From Epiperipatus broadwayi (lineage: Eukaryota > Onychophora > Udeonychophora > Euonychophora > Peripatidae): 64,000 nucleotides of DNA. The position numbers were made by a program, and so were the translations under genes. The stretch lies in assembly GCA_028023455.1 (NCBI GenBank), contig JAQFVV010000013.1, positions 12,064,579-12,128,578 on the forward strand. The letters run 5' to 3'. A model generated the notes under the pieces. It saw only the letters and a list, made by a program, of their open reading frames with translations. It did no database searches and was not told where the DNA came from. Below, piece after piece: positions 25,291-37,051 of this stretch. How positions within the stretch are numbered: the first letter of the stretch is position 1; the number at the start of each line of letters is the position of its first letter.

Positions 25291-25299
25291 GTTAATAAT

Positions 25300-25640
25300 C
25301 AGATCTATGAAATGAATATGGAATTCGAATTATGAATTAGGTGATAAATGAATTAGAATGTAGACAACTAACTGGATGATGAAAACAAATAATAATTAAA
25401 TAATGAAAATGAATGAGCTTAAGAGTGAGGAGAAGAGAAAGAAAATGTGCTAGGGTGATGAATGATTAAGATGATGCTAGAATAGGAGACAATGAAGGAT
25501 GAATCAATTATGATAATGAATTAAGGTAAAATGAGGATGAAGACATAAAAAAAAAAAAAAAAAACAAGATCCAGATGAAATATGAGAACAATGTTGATGA
25601 TGAAGAATGAGATCCTGAATTATAAAACTAATATTGTAAT
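25300..25640 (+). repeat. Purine-rich (A/G) strand-asymmetric stretch
   Basis: The plus strand is strongly enriched in A, G and GAT/GAA/ATGA words with very few C, and includes an A run at 25549-25564. It is probably a decayed microsatellite-like tract. No ORF stands out. Confidence 0.55.
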
Positions 25641-26011
25641 AGCTAAACAGCATTAAGCTGTTATTATATAAACAAACACTTCAAACACATGATAAAGTCT
25701 TTGGGAAAAGATAGAATATTGTTAAATGACAGTAAGACAAAATAAAAAAAATATGGATTCCAAGCTTGACTAAACCAGAATATTTAACCACAAAGTTAAT
25801 ATAAATTATAAGTTTTAAAAACTAGTGAAGAAATTTATATCTCAAAGTTATACTGAATCAATAAAATTGTGAAGATAAACATAACTCATATCAAGGCATA
25901 ATAAATAAATTTAGACATAAAAATTACCATAAATTCAAAAATTGCCAACTAGTAATTTACTTTGTTCAAGAAGTATTATAACTAATCTTTCTTATTACAT
26001 TACCAAAAATA

Positions 26012-26374
26012 TATATCATATAATACCAAATCATCCATGCACTTTACTACTGTTACACAATACTTTATTTACTACCCTCTTTTACAGTTTACAGTTTCGA
26101 TTGCCCCAGCAATCTTCTTCAGCAATTTTATATCTCCTAACTTGACCTGATAAATTCAAATTTTAAAAATTTACTGTTATACTTTGTCTTTAAAAAAAAA
26201 AAGTATAATGGTAAATTTTTAAAATTTGAATTTAGCAATTGAAGTTATGAAATATAAAAGTTCTGAAGAAGATTGCTGGAGCAATTGAAACTGTAAACAG
26301 TAAAAGAGGGTGGTAAATAAAACATTATACAACAGTAGTAAAGTGCATGGATGATTTAATATTATATAATTTAC
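26012..26374. mobile_element. Long foldback element (hairpin arms about 170 bp)
   Basis: The left arm (for example CATCCATGCACTTTACTACTG, CACCCTCTTTTA-like, CAGCAATCTTCTTCAG) is repeated in reverse complement in the right arm with roughly 10% mismatches. The centre lies near 26193 at an A-run between two TTTAAAAATTTAC-like half sites. The transcript would fold into a nearly uninterrupted hairpin. It has no ORF of its own; the ORFs at 25942-26145 and 26347-26538 are chance. It fits a palindromic MITE. A target duplication could not be fixed. Confidence 0.8.
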
Positions 26375-28600
26375 TTTCTCAGGGTTCAAATAACTTGAAT
26401 ATTACTATTTTAAAAGACATACTTGGGTCAGTGAGAGGGATTTTGCCACAACCCAAATACAACAAACAAAGACAGCCCATAAAACAAAATAGAATTAATA
26501 AAGAATGTTTGGCAATCCCAATACTAACACTAATATGAAATTTAAGCTTTACAAAGTACAAATAAATTCTTAAAAAAGCAAACACAATAACTTACAAACT
26601 CTCTTTTATTAATAACTATGCACAACATGATCAAGATCAGTGAATGATGTATCATATGATTCAAATAAACAGGTTATTCCAAAACCAATGGATCATTAAA
26701 ATATTATTTAAAATAAGACATGGGCTTAAGATCAACAGTGTTTTGATCAATAACCATAAATTCTAAATGTACTTTAAATGTAAGAACTTATCAAAATTAT
26801 TGTGATAGGTTAATGTGTAATCAAATCTACTATATTGATTGATGATTATTTTAAAACAATAATATAATGTGATGATAGCAATAACAATAATAATATGGAT
26901 AATGGTTAGCACTAAAGCCACAGACAACCAAATATATTTTCAAAACAACAACATTTATTTACACTATTTACAACTTTCTAAAATAATAATATATAATTAT
27001 ATATTAGAAACAATATAAAACAAGGTATATTCATTTGGTTGCAGATATATTCCCTTTAGATTTACTAACAGTTTTGATGCACTGATATGTCTAGTAATTG
27101 TTATTCATAATACCCATCTATAGTACGTTATTGAGAGAGCATTGAAGTATAACTAAACTTTACTAAGTAATATGATAATGACAATTATCATATAAAGCAC
27201 AAATGACAATTATTATTTAGCCTTCAGCAATCAATTATATGAATATGGAAACAGACCCTAGAAGTCAAAAATATGCAGGATACTAAACATTGCCCATTTC
27301 CACAGAATAATCATCTTAATTATTGAAATGTCTTACCGATCCATCAGCAAACTACTGCTTGATGGAAATAAAATGACATTGCATATCTGTATCTCTTATT
27401 ATGCCATATACAACATAAGTTTTAAATCTACTAATAAATTTTGTTGGTTTGCTTGTAAACTGTTGACAAGGTACCGCAGTACAATACATACACTATTTTA
27501 TTTAGCTAAACACTATAGAAAAACAAGTGCCCCTGAAGCTAACTCTACCTTATCATTGCCATACAATTTGAAAATACCAAAAACTTCACCATATACGATG
27601 AAAAATAATTATATATTATCACGAGAGATCAGACAATAGAGACTCCTCAAAACAACATTATACAGTTGTATAACAATATGGCAGATTCCAATACCTTTTT
27701 CCTAGGTATGAAAATGTGTGGACATTGTCTCAACATGGGGAACAGAATGCATACTATGAAAATAATCCTCTTCAGGGATTAAACTATACTCGCTAAGCAT
27801 AAAATAATTATAAGCCTCAACAATAGAATCCTCTCATGGAATAAGCAATGGGAGATTATACCAATGCATAATATCAATGATACAATGTTTAATAAAATTA
27901 TATATTTCCACACTTATCAAATAGAAACAAGCACAACTCATCAAAACAATGGCAAGATAAAATAATTCTTACATTAAAAGTTAAAAAAGATAAATATCCC
28001 ACCTCAAACAATGCATATGTTAAATAGTGTATGAAACCAACAAAGATACAGTAAGTCAAATGACTATAAAATATTTTTAAAAGCATAATAAAATTTGCAA
28101 TAATAAAAAACAGTTAATGAAAAATAGCATACATTCTATAAACTAAAGTAGACATACTAAATTACAGGCAAAATATAGTAAAGATATAAAACAAATATAT
28201 TCCTGATTATAAGGAAAACTCCATATAATAAAATAATTGTGTCATCAAAAGTAGATACTATTATGCTTCTGACAAATCACACTGTCTGTTTACCCATAGA
28301 TAGAATGTCTATAGACAATTCCCATAAATGTAAGAGATGTGTATCTCTATCTAGACAAGCCTAATTTAATATTAACTTTAAACTAACCAGTACAAGAAAT
28401 ATATATACAATTTTATCTTAGTCTATTTTCAGAATCATTACATATTTATACCATAAATAGAAGAAAAAATAATATATACCTTAATAGCATATCCAAAACT
28501 AAAATAAAATATTAATAAACATGAACAATATAAAAAAAAATCATTATTATTGTACTTCATTTTATTCCCATGGTCCATAATAAATTCCTTCACTATAAAC
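26375..28600. other. AT-rich non-coding region
   Basis: No ORF with motifs, no repeat shared with the rest of the window and no RNA gene was seen. ORFs at 27328-27639 and 27898-28086 have no recognisable domain. Confidence 0.55.
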
Positions 28601-28611
28601 TGACTGACGAG

Positions 28612-28715
28612 GGAAAAAATATCATTGTCGGCCGGGAAATTATTTGGTTGTATTCTCATCCTTGGTGTTCGCCTTAAGATAGCATTGATACTAATCAAAA
28701 ACATATACATATAAC
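28612..28715 (+). repeat. Left member of an inverted pair with 30420-30512
   Basis: About 60 bases around TTCTCATCCTTGGTGTTCGC (28657-28676) are nearly identical to the reverse complement of 30437-30500, and weaker similarity continues on both sides. On this strand the segment reads as a hydrophobic peptide (GKLFGCILILGVRLKIALIL) that resembles the start of the ORF at 30510-30235 minus. Coding status is unproven because the opposite strand is also open. Confidence 0.65.
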
Positions 28716-28832
28716 ATTTCCGGGCCGGACCTAAATGATCGATTTGATCTAAAAAGATCTGATTTCTTAGATTTGTAATAAAATATTCTAATAACTAATA
28801 TTATTATATGATGTTAGTTTTTTTCATTTTTG

Positions 28833-29346
28833 TAAATGTTTATTAATCTTATCTTGTTTTTGAGTTTGTGTGTGTGTGTCTTTAAAGTTACAGTGTTTTT
28901 CTAATTTTTTTTGACTTTACGTGTGTCTTTTTAAAGTTCCTTTTTTTTTTTTTTTTGCAAGAGTAAATCAATAATTTGGTTCAAAAGCAAGACGTAATAA
29001 GTAAATGTTTATTAATCTTATCTTGTTTTTGAGTTTGTGTGTGCATCTTTAAAGTTACGGGGCTTTTTCAAATTTTTTTTTTTTTTTGGACTTTAGGTGT
29101 GTCTTTTTAAAGTTACGGTATTTTTTTGCAAGAGTAAATCAATAATTTGATTCAAAAGCAAGACGTAATAAGTCAATGTTTATTAATCTTAGATTGTTTT
29201 TGAGTTTGTGTGTGTGTGTGTCTTTAAAGTTATGGGGCTTTTTCTCATTTTTTTTTTTTGGACTTTATGTGTGTCTTTTTTTTTTAAAGTTACGGTATTT
29301 TTGGTCAAGAGTAAATCAATCATTTTATTAAAAAAGCAAGACGTAA
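28833..29346. repeat. Tandem array, three copies of a unit of about 170 bp
   Basis: Units start at about 28833, 29002 and 29173 (periods 169 and 171). Each has ATGTTTATTAATCTTA, a GT microsatellite after TTTTTGAGTTT, two CTTTAAAGTT-like boxes separated by T runs, and the end GAGTAAATCAAT...AAAGCAAGACGTAAT. T-run and GT lengths differ between units. Confidence 0.9.
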
Positions 29347-29394
29347 TTCTAAATCTATCAAAAGTAGCATAATTTATATACTTCAATTTAGAAT

Positions 29395-29900
29395 TGATAC
29401 CCGACTACTATTAGTAAGCACCGTCATTAAAAGACTCGATTGAAAAATGATACCTGACTAATTTCCGTTTTTTTTTTTTTCGGATACCCGACTAATTTAG
29501 TCTGTCTACATAAAAAGAGTACCGTTATTGAAATACTAAATTTAAAAATGATAGCCGACTAATTTGCATTTCTTTTGACAGTAATTAATCAGAAAGTGGG
29601 TTTCTTTTTTTTTTTGGTAAATCTTGTGTATATATAAAAACAAACAAACCGTAATTCAAAGACTCCATTGAAAAAAATCAAACCCCATTGAATTTGCTTT
29701 TTTTTTTTTTTTTAAAGACAGTAATTAATCAGGAACTGGGTTGTTTTTGTTAGTGTGTAGATATAAAAACTAATCTTATTTTGAAATAATAAATGTAACA
29801 AAACAAAAAAAAAATAATACCCGACTAATTTTATTTTTCGAACAAGTAATTCCTAATAATTAGACAGTGGGCTGTTTTTGTCTGTGCGTATATATATAGT
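29395..29900. repeat. Degenerate second array with GATACCCGACTAATTT motifs
   Basis: GATACCCGACTAATTT-like words recur near 29396, 29449, 29480, 29549 and 29816. A second word, ACAGTAATTAATCAG followed by a TGGGTT/T-run, recurs near 29579 and 29717, and more loosely near 29850. Spacing is irregular, so it is an old, scrambled tandem array adjoining the cleaner one at 28833. Confidence 0.75.
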
Positions 29901-30234
29901 GAAAGTAACTGGTCATGGACGAATTCTCGCGAAAACGGTACTTTTCGCGTGATCCTTTATTTTTTTTTCCCTTTCACATCCTTAAAAGCAATTTTTGAGA
30001 GTTACCCCTTCGTAATGGAATCTTCAGGACATTATTACTAAACTTACAACAGTAAAGTAAGTTACAACACATTAAAAAAAATAGACGTCTTATCAAATTT
30101 AAAAAAACTACAACTGCTTCAAATACACACACTCTCACCCGAAACTAGAGAAAATAGATATTTTACTATTACAAAAAAATGATGAACAAAATTGACTACT
30201 ACGGCAGCCAATCAAGGCATTTCTTTCTCGGCTT

Positions 30235-30510
30235 TTAGCATAAAAAAAAGCCATAACCGGCAGCCGTCGGGAACTCTTTCTGTGTTTTATCATAGAAAGA
30301 AGTCTCTTTATGTTGGCTTCTGTCACCGCCCCCTCCATCCAACATAACATGAGGCTTTTCTGCATTTATAACATAGAAAAATTCCTCTTTGGTTGGGTGA
30401 AGGCCGGTGAAACAGTATATTTCTAGGAATTTACCTAGAAGTAGCGACATCTTAAGGCCAACACCAAGGATGAGAAAACAACCAATTATTTTACAAGGCA
30501 ACGTATCCAT
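30235..30510 (-). CDS. Unrecognised 91-codon ORF, hydrophobic start
   Basis: It starts at an ATG and runs to a stop, with a hydrophobic, signal-anchor-like N-terminal third (CKIIGCFLILGVGLKMSLLL) followed by a polar part containing MLDGGGGDRSQHKE. The composition is less AT-driven than most ORFs here. Its first 30 codons resemble the segment at 28612-28715 in the opposite orientation. I do not recognise the family and do not assign a function. It may be an exon fragment or an ORF of an unknown mobile element. A second frame is also partly open (30135-30365). Confidence 0.3.
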   Translation of the reverse strand: MDTLPCKIIGCFLILGVGLKMSLLLGKFLEIYCFTGLHPTKEEFFYVINAEKPHVMLDGGGGDRSQHKETSFYDKTQKEFPTAAGYGFFLC

Positions 30511-30512
30511 AT
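30420..30512 (-). repeat. Right member of an inverted pair with 28612-28715
   Basis: On the plus strand this reads ATCTTAAGGCCAACACCAAGG then ATGAGAAAACAACCAA, the reverse complement of the 28640-28690 block with about four differences in 55 bases. Together the two members enclose the T-rich arrays. Confidence 0.65.
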
Positions 30513-30719
30513 TCTTTATATTTTATCATGGTAAAGTAAATAAAACCTTTAAGAGTTTCTGGCAAATAAAACAATTATACAATAATGCTCATAAATGTTT
30601 TTCTTCAGAATTTTGGATTTGTTTTTTTTTTAAACAAAGCTGTAACTTAAATAATATCTGCAACTTAGACAGCAAAAGAAAAAATTTCTCAAAAGAATTG
30701 CTATTAATTTTTCCATGAG

Positions 30720-33624
30720 CGGAAATATACTAAAATAATTAAGATCGATTCCTGGATTTTAAAGTATTTTAAAATTTTATCAATATTTTAAATTAGTGTC
30801 AACTCCAGCGATCCACAATAGTAATTAAGAAGTTGCTATCCACTTTTTACAATTAAATTCATGCATTAGAATATATGTAAATTTTAATATTCTTTAAAGT
30901 AGATTTCATTTTTTTTAATTTAAATTCAGAAAGTTTTGTCCTAATCATTTTTAATCTGGAACTGTATAAAGACAAAAATATTTTATAAACAAACGCACAA
31001 AATATTTTTTTTTTTTGCCATTCCAAACAAATCATTGTTAATCTTTACACATACATAATAAATATAATAATTATGATTGTAGTAATATAGAGAATAAATT
31101 TTTATGCTATGATCTCTTGTCAGGTTTTAAATCTGAAGTCCCTTTGAACGAAATATTTGTTTTTCAAAATGGTACCCATTCTTTTTCAATGTAAAATTCT
31201 GGTGATTGTCAGTTGATAGATCAGTAGGTCAGATGTATGCAAGGAAGTGGAATTCTCTACTCCATTATTTTATGAGTCAAAATATAATTGACTATCATTT
31301 AAATTCAGTTCAAATTCAAATCCAGTGTTATTTATTTTCAGTTTCTTCTTAGTCTTAAATTTTGTTATAGCTCAAATATTGTTATCTCTTCTCTTGGTCT
31401 TTTAATTATCCCTCCCCCCCACCATAAACTCTGTTAGGTTATTGTATACCTTTATCAAATGAAATTGTTCTAAAAAAAATAGACCAATTAAAGCTTGGTA
31501 TATGCATATAATTAATATTTCTCTATCTACATTCAAGCTATTCAAAATTATTTTAAATCACAATAAAAATATGCTTAAGGATGACAAAGATTAATTTAGA
31601 ATAGTTATAATTTTAAAACCTTTTGATTATTATTTAATAACAACAAAATAGTAAATGTTTCTATACTTATAAATTAATAAGAACACTAATAAATTATTAT
31701 TTTAATATTATTAAAAATTAGTCCATCTGACAGATTTCATAATAAAATCTCATACACATCCTGGCAGAGGGCTTAGCATATCTTGAGCAGTCTAAGTCTT
31801 TATCACTCTCAGATCTGTTAAAATTTACTTAATTTTAAAATAAAATTTGGCAACTACGATAACATATCACTGATATAATACACTCACTTAATATATTTCA
31901 ATTATAATTTAAAATTTTACACATTTGACTGCATAAATAAGGCTTGACAAACATCAAGCCCAACCATAAGGTCACAATATATACATAAAATATCTACCAT
32001 CTTCTTATTGAACTCTTCAAAATTTTAATCTTCTTCAAAGTCTGTTAATATTTTAAAACACTTGTTTAAGTTCTTCCATTAATTCACTGAATATTTTTAA
32101 AAGTTAATTAAAGATAGTAACTGTTAATACTGTTTTGCTGAATCGCTTATGTTTTTCTAGCTTTAGATTAATATATATTTAGTATTAACATCATATGTTG
32201 GAAGTCTGTCATCTTTCTACTTAAAAAATTAATAAAATATGTTAGTCACATTCTCAAGTTTACAACTATATAAAGTAAAAGTTGAAGATTTTTCTTCCAT
32301 AACTGACCGATAAAATTAATTACTAAATTAAAGTTTTTGTATATTGCATTCAAAACATTAAATACAATCTATGGATATGCTACTGCTTTTAACAAGTCAG
32401 TAGATAAAATATTTCAACACAGAGATATAACTATTGCAATTGAATTTGCTGAATTTAGAACTCTTTTACCTAGTTTATTGTATGGAAGTGGAAGGTACTT
32501 GGACTGCCTATCAAAATAATATAGATATTACATAGTTTTCATTTAAAAATACTCTATAAATTGCTAAAACTATGATGATAAGACTTTAAGATCAATTGAT
32601 ATGTTCTTCAATCTTCGGGATATAATACTACAATCTGCTATTATAAAATCACATCTTCTTCAATCAAATGTATTAAGCAAATAAACAATACAAGATTTCC
32701 TAAAAAGATATTCTGTGATGAACTTAAGCATGGTTTTCATAAGAGAAACAGACTTATTTATATTAAAAAATTATTTTAAAGACACTTAAAGAATATTATT
32801 ATTGATTGCTTTTACTGTGAAGATAAGACAAAACATAGAAATAGAATGCAGAGCTATGATTAGACAAAGTGTTGAAATCTTTCAGAAATGAAAGTTTGCT
32901 GCAGAAGAAGTCAAAATATCAAATAAACAAAATAATGAACTTATCACGTTCTATATGTGTGGACATAAATGTGTTTCATACTTTGGTTTGAATAGTCATT
33001 GCAAAATCTCATTATTAATTATTTTTTAGTCTTTCTACCTTTTTTTCTTTTAGTTGTTTGTTTTCTTGAATTGAAATAGCTATACTCTCTTGCCAATAAC
33101 TTCTACTGATGATGACTACATATATACAGAAGAGAAATCACAACTCATGAGAAACATTATTTTTATGAATCTGTATATTAATTTGATATCAAAAACAATA
33201 AATATGTTTTTACAGGTGAATTATTTGAGAATAAATTAAAATAACATTTGTAATTTAAAATATTTATTTTTATAAATAAAAAATAAAATAGCTTTAAATA
33301 AACAACTACAGCATGGAAAAACCTCTGGTATCTTCCAAATAGGAAAAATGAATGACAAAACATTATTTTCCAGAATAGTTAACTATTAGTTGGAGAGTTT
33401 TATTTCCTTCTTTTATTCTCAAAATAGGCATAATTAAATACCCAATTTCAAAGTAATTTTTTTTTTCTTACTGTTTTTACCGCCATGATAATGATTACTG
33501 CTCATTACTATTATAAATTAAAAATTATTATTGCTATTTTTTGTTTATACTGTTGTATACATAAATAAATAATGCGACAAGTAAAAAAATAAGTAAAATT
33601 TCAAAAAATAGTAACTAAAATGAT
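30720..33624. other. AT-rich non-coding region
   Basis: I see no supported gene, RNA or repeat. Short ORFs (32337-32519, 33178-33363) carry no motif. A C run occurs near 31412. Confidence 0.55.
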
Positions 33625-34309
33625 GAATAGATGTCAGGACAATCTATAAGCTCTTTTATATCAACTGTATACTTGTACATAAGGTGGGATGATTGCGTTA
33701 GGAGGATTAGTGGTAAGGAATGGGATAAAAGAATAGGTGCATTAATAAAGAATAGGGAGTTGGAGAGATGGCAAACTAGTATGGAGAGTAAATAAAGTTT
33801 AAATATATATAGAAGTAGACGGAACATTGGGTGCGAATTAATTTATGATAATAGCAAGGAAAATTGTTTATTGTTCAAGGCTCGAACAGGATCTTTAGCA
33901 ACAAGGGAATATACATGTAAATGGAAAAATATGAGGAATTTAGTCTGCAAATTGTGTGAGGAAGGCATAGAAAATATTAGGCATCTGTTAACTGAATGTA
34001 AATGCTTGAAAGCAGAAAAGGTATAAATAATGAAGTTATGGAAGAATAAATATGAACAAAATGATTATACAGAAAATGGGCTATTGGTTTTTATGCTGGG
34101 TTTGGGAAAAGATAATGGGGATTCAGATATGAAGACCATGGAGTTGACAAAAATTATGTTGTGGAAATAGGATGAAGCAGATTATGGGAAAACTTAGAGT
34201 GGAGAATGGAAAGGGATGGTAAAGTGGCTAACAGGTTTCTCTGGGCATAGTTGCTGAGAGATTCCTGACTCCATTTCAGGAGAAGTCACAGTGCATCACA
34301 TCACATTTA
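33625..34309 (+). mobile_element. LINE 3' end, array copy 1
   Basis: This is the plus-strand counterpart of 881-1600: GGGAGTTGGAGAGATGG, the ISYRS-type region, then a C-terminal Cys/His motif (VCKLCEEGIENIRHLL.ECKC near 33945-34010, intact here) and the 3' end CACAGTGCATCACATCACATTTA-like at 34287-34309. Stops interrupt the ORF. It is 5'-truncated, like most LINE copies. Confidence 0.85.
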
Positions 34310-34934
34310 TGGAATGATTGTGTTAGGAAAATTGTTGAGTGCTATAATGGTAAGGAATGAGATAGAAGAATAGATGCATTAATAAAGAATAGGGAGTTGG
34401 AAAAATGAAGAAGAGAGAAGTAAACAGAATATTGGGTGCAAGTTAATTTATGATAATAGCAAGAAAAGTAGTTTACTGTTTAAGGCTTGAACAGGATTTT
34501 TAGCAACAGGGGATTATACATGTAAATGGAAAAACATGGGTGATTTAGTCTGCAAGTTGTGTAAGGGAGGCATAGAAAATATTAGGCATCTGTTAATTCA
34601 ATGTAAATGCTTGAAAGCAGAAAGGATACAAATAATGAAGTTATGGAAGAATAAATAATATAAACAAAAATAAATGTAAACAAAGTGATTATACAGAAAG
34701 TGGATTATTGGTGTTTATTCTGGGTTTGGGAAAAGATAAGGGGGATTTAGATATAAAAGTCATGGAGTTGACAAAGATTATACTGTGGAAATGGGATAGA
34801 GCAGGATATGAAAAAACTTAGGGTGGGGAAAGGAAAGGAAAAGTGAAATAGCTAACAGGTTTCTCTGGGCATAACTGCCGAGAGATTCCTGATTCCCTAT
34901 AAGGAGAAGACGCAGTGCATCACATCACATTTAC
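34310..34934 (+). mobile_element. LINE 3' end, array copy 2
   Basis: It begins directly after the tail of copy 1 (GGAATGATTGTGTTAGG...) and again contains the GGGAGTTGGAA, ACATGGGTGATTTAGTCTGC and GCATCTGTTAATTCAATG blocks, ending in the same CATCACATCACATTTA tail. The head-to-tail abutment without spacer is notable. Confidence 0.85.
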
Positions 34935-35345
34935 TGTTTAAGGATCGAACAGAATCATTAGCAACAAGGGAATATATTAAATGAAGAAATGTGGGTGATT
35001 TAGTCTGCAACTTATGTAAGAAAGGCATGAAAAATATTAGGCATCTGCTAATTGAATGTAAATGCTTACCAGCAGAAAGGATACAAATAATGAAGTTGTG
35101 GGAGAATAAATATAAAAAAAGTTAGTATGCAGAAAGTGAGTTCTTGATTTTTATGTTGGGTTTGGAAAAAAATAAGGGGGGTCTAGATATAAAGACCATA
35201 GCATGGACAAAGATGATGTGAAAATGGGATGGGGTGGTGAATGAAAAGGGAAGGGAAGGTGGCTAACAAGTTTCTCTGCATAGTCGCTGAGAGATTCCTG
35301 ACTTTAATAAAGGAGAAGCCACAATACATCACATCATCACATTTA
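34935..35345 (+). mobile_element. LINE 3' end, array copy 3
   Basis: A shorter copy starting within the CTGTTTAAGGATCGAACAG region, right after the tail of copy 2, and ending CACATCATCACATTTA at 35330-35345. It is more diverged than copies 1 and 2. Confidence 0.85.
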
Positions 35346-36212
35346 ATGAAAACAAAATTTTAAATTATTATAAATTGAGGAACTTGAGGGACACAGAAAT
35401 GTTAACTTAACTGAATAGATTTACACTTATTAGAACTGTGAATATAATAGTAGGACACATCTTACACTGTAAACTTAAAAATTGAAATGATGGATTTATT
35501 GCAACAATCTGAAAACCCATTAGACATTAACTCATGTTAATAAATATATAAATTAAAAAACTCCAAAATCAAAATATTTTGATTTCTATTGCAATTAAAC
35601 TTGGGCTGCTTTCCAATTTTACTATTTCTAAACTACATGAATTGATCTTGAATGTCATTAAACATTTTCTATATAGACATCATAAAAGATCTACTAATAA
35701 CATTCCAAAAATTCAAGCAATGTTAACATTTTCCTTATCTAATTGCGAACACGCTATTACTTTCTTTTACTTACTACATGCAACATTCTATACTCATCTT
35801 CCATACACACAGTATACCATAGTCAGACTGATTATAAGACTAAACACTACTAAAAATAGAGATTTCAAAATAAGATCAAAAGATACTTATTCTAATCTTA
35901 CATAAATTTCATTACAACAAATTATTGATTCATTTTTCTTATAGAATAAATTAAAACTAAAAGCGCCAGTGCAAATATTTTTAATTGTGATAAACTTATA
36001 AATAGCCAAGTTTTTTTTACTCAGCTTTAAAAAATGTAGTTATTTAATATTTATGATAGAAAAAAAAATGTTTAAATTTAAAATTATTTTCTGGTATATA
36101 ATATTGTCTATGACAGTTTTTTCATTATTAAGTTTTCCCTGTGTAATGATATTTATCATTTAAATTTTAAAAAAAATTGAATAGCTCTAGAACATTCTTT
36201 GAAAAACTGTCC
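35346..36212. other. AT-rich spacer
   Basis: A 108-codon ORF at 35579-35905 has no recognised motif and an AT-driven composition. Nothing else is seen. Confidence 0.5.
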
Positions 36213-36217
36213 ATAAG
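36213..36217. repeat. Target-site duplication, left (ATAAG)
   Basis: ATAAG directly precedes the left LTR and occurs again directly after the right LTR at 41687-41691. Five bases is the usual Ty3/gypsy length. Confidence 0.9.
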
Positions 36218-36923
36218 TGCTATGTGTGTGTGTGTATTCACATATACACGCAATAATAATAACTCTATGTATGTGTGTGTATTAACAGATACATGCAATA
36301 ATAATGTAACTATTACAAATGAATACAAGTATGTGTGTGTATGCTTATTAACAGATACACGCAATAATAATGTAACTATTACAAATATTCAAGTATGTGC
36401 GTGTATGCTAAAAGCATCACAGTAACGATTAAGGTTGGTCAGAGATAACCAAACTGACCACTTTGTACCTCGTGTCATGGGATGACTAATGGAAATAGAG
36501 AGTGTTACATCCAGGACGGCAGGAACAAACAAGGTCAGACTTGTGAGGTGAAGTTGAAGGATGGATGCATTTTCCTGAGTGCACAGACACTACTTCCCTT
36601 TCAGCTCATCTCGCGGAAAGGTCTACCTCCGAACGTACCAAGGTAGACCTAGGGACCATTGCAGGTCGTATAGACTTTAATATTATTTATTGTAAGCCTG
36701 CAGGCCTTTAAGACTAGAGTTGTACATTAATGTATTAGTCAGTTTTATCTTTGTAATAATTGTATGATGTATTTATCCTTGTATATGTATTTATGTATAT
36801 AAACTTATTAACTCCACTACCGTGTTCGTGTGTTTTATTATATAATTACTTGTCGTTGTTGAGTGCGATAACTCTCACTCGAACCTCGACCATAAATATA
36901 TCCGACTAGTACTGGATATTGCA
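36218..36923 (+). repeat. Ty3/gypsy left LTR (706 bp)
   Basis: It starts TGCTATGTG and ends GATATTGCA, so it has TG...CA ends. The first 190 bases hold three or four diverged units built from AACAGATACACGCAATAATA and GTATGTGTGTGTAT. A TATA element (GTATATAAAC, about 36796-36805) lies upstream of ACTCCACTACCGTGTTCG, a likely start region. Confidence 0.95.
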
Positions 36924-36924
36924 C

Positions 36925-36942
36925 TGGGGCAGTCATAACAGT
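36925..36942 (+). promoter_or_regulatory. Primer-binding-site candidate of the Ty3/gypsy element
   Basis: TGGGGCAGTCATAACAGT starts one base after the LTR end. Starting with TGG, the complement of a tRNA CCA end, is as expected for minus-strand priming. I cannot say which tRNA it matches. Confidence 0.55.
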
Positions 36943-37051
36943 TCAATTTGAACCCTAGCAGTCTGCTGACAACCAAATAAGTCAGGCAGAATTATTGAAG
37001 TAGCGAAAGAACCTACGGTATTAAACGAGTTAGTTATATAAATTGCTTAAA

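Larger units (their letters stand above)
21033..25295 (+). mobile_element. Decayed hAT transposon, interrupted by a Tigger-like element
   Basis: The left end near 21033 has the pattern CTCAACTTGCGGCTCGCAGG followed by CCACATATGACCCACCAAG. This is the GGCCCG/GGCCACA-type end common in one group of hAT elements and also seen in the remnant at 56256. A broken transposase follows from about 22345, is interrupted at 23526 and resumes at 24887. The right end was not identified, so 25295 is only the last position with plausible transposase similarity. The 1.3 kb between the left end and the ORF has no recognised content. Confidence 0.6.

Noticed and set aside
28833-29346. CRISPR-like array
   Set aside because: The units are 170-bp tandem repeats without unique spacers, in animal DNA.
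36167-36425. ORFs in the LTR start (both strands, and again at 40914-41187)
   Set aside because: They come from GT-rich tandem units of the LTRs and are identical in both LTRs because the LTRs are.
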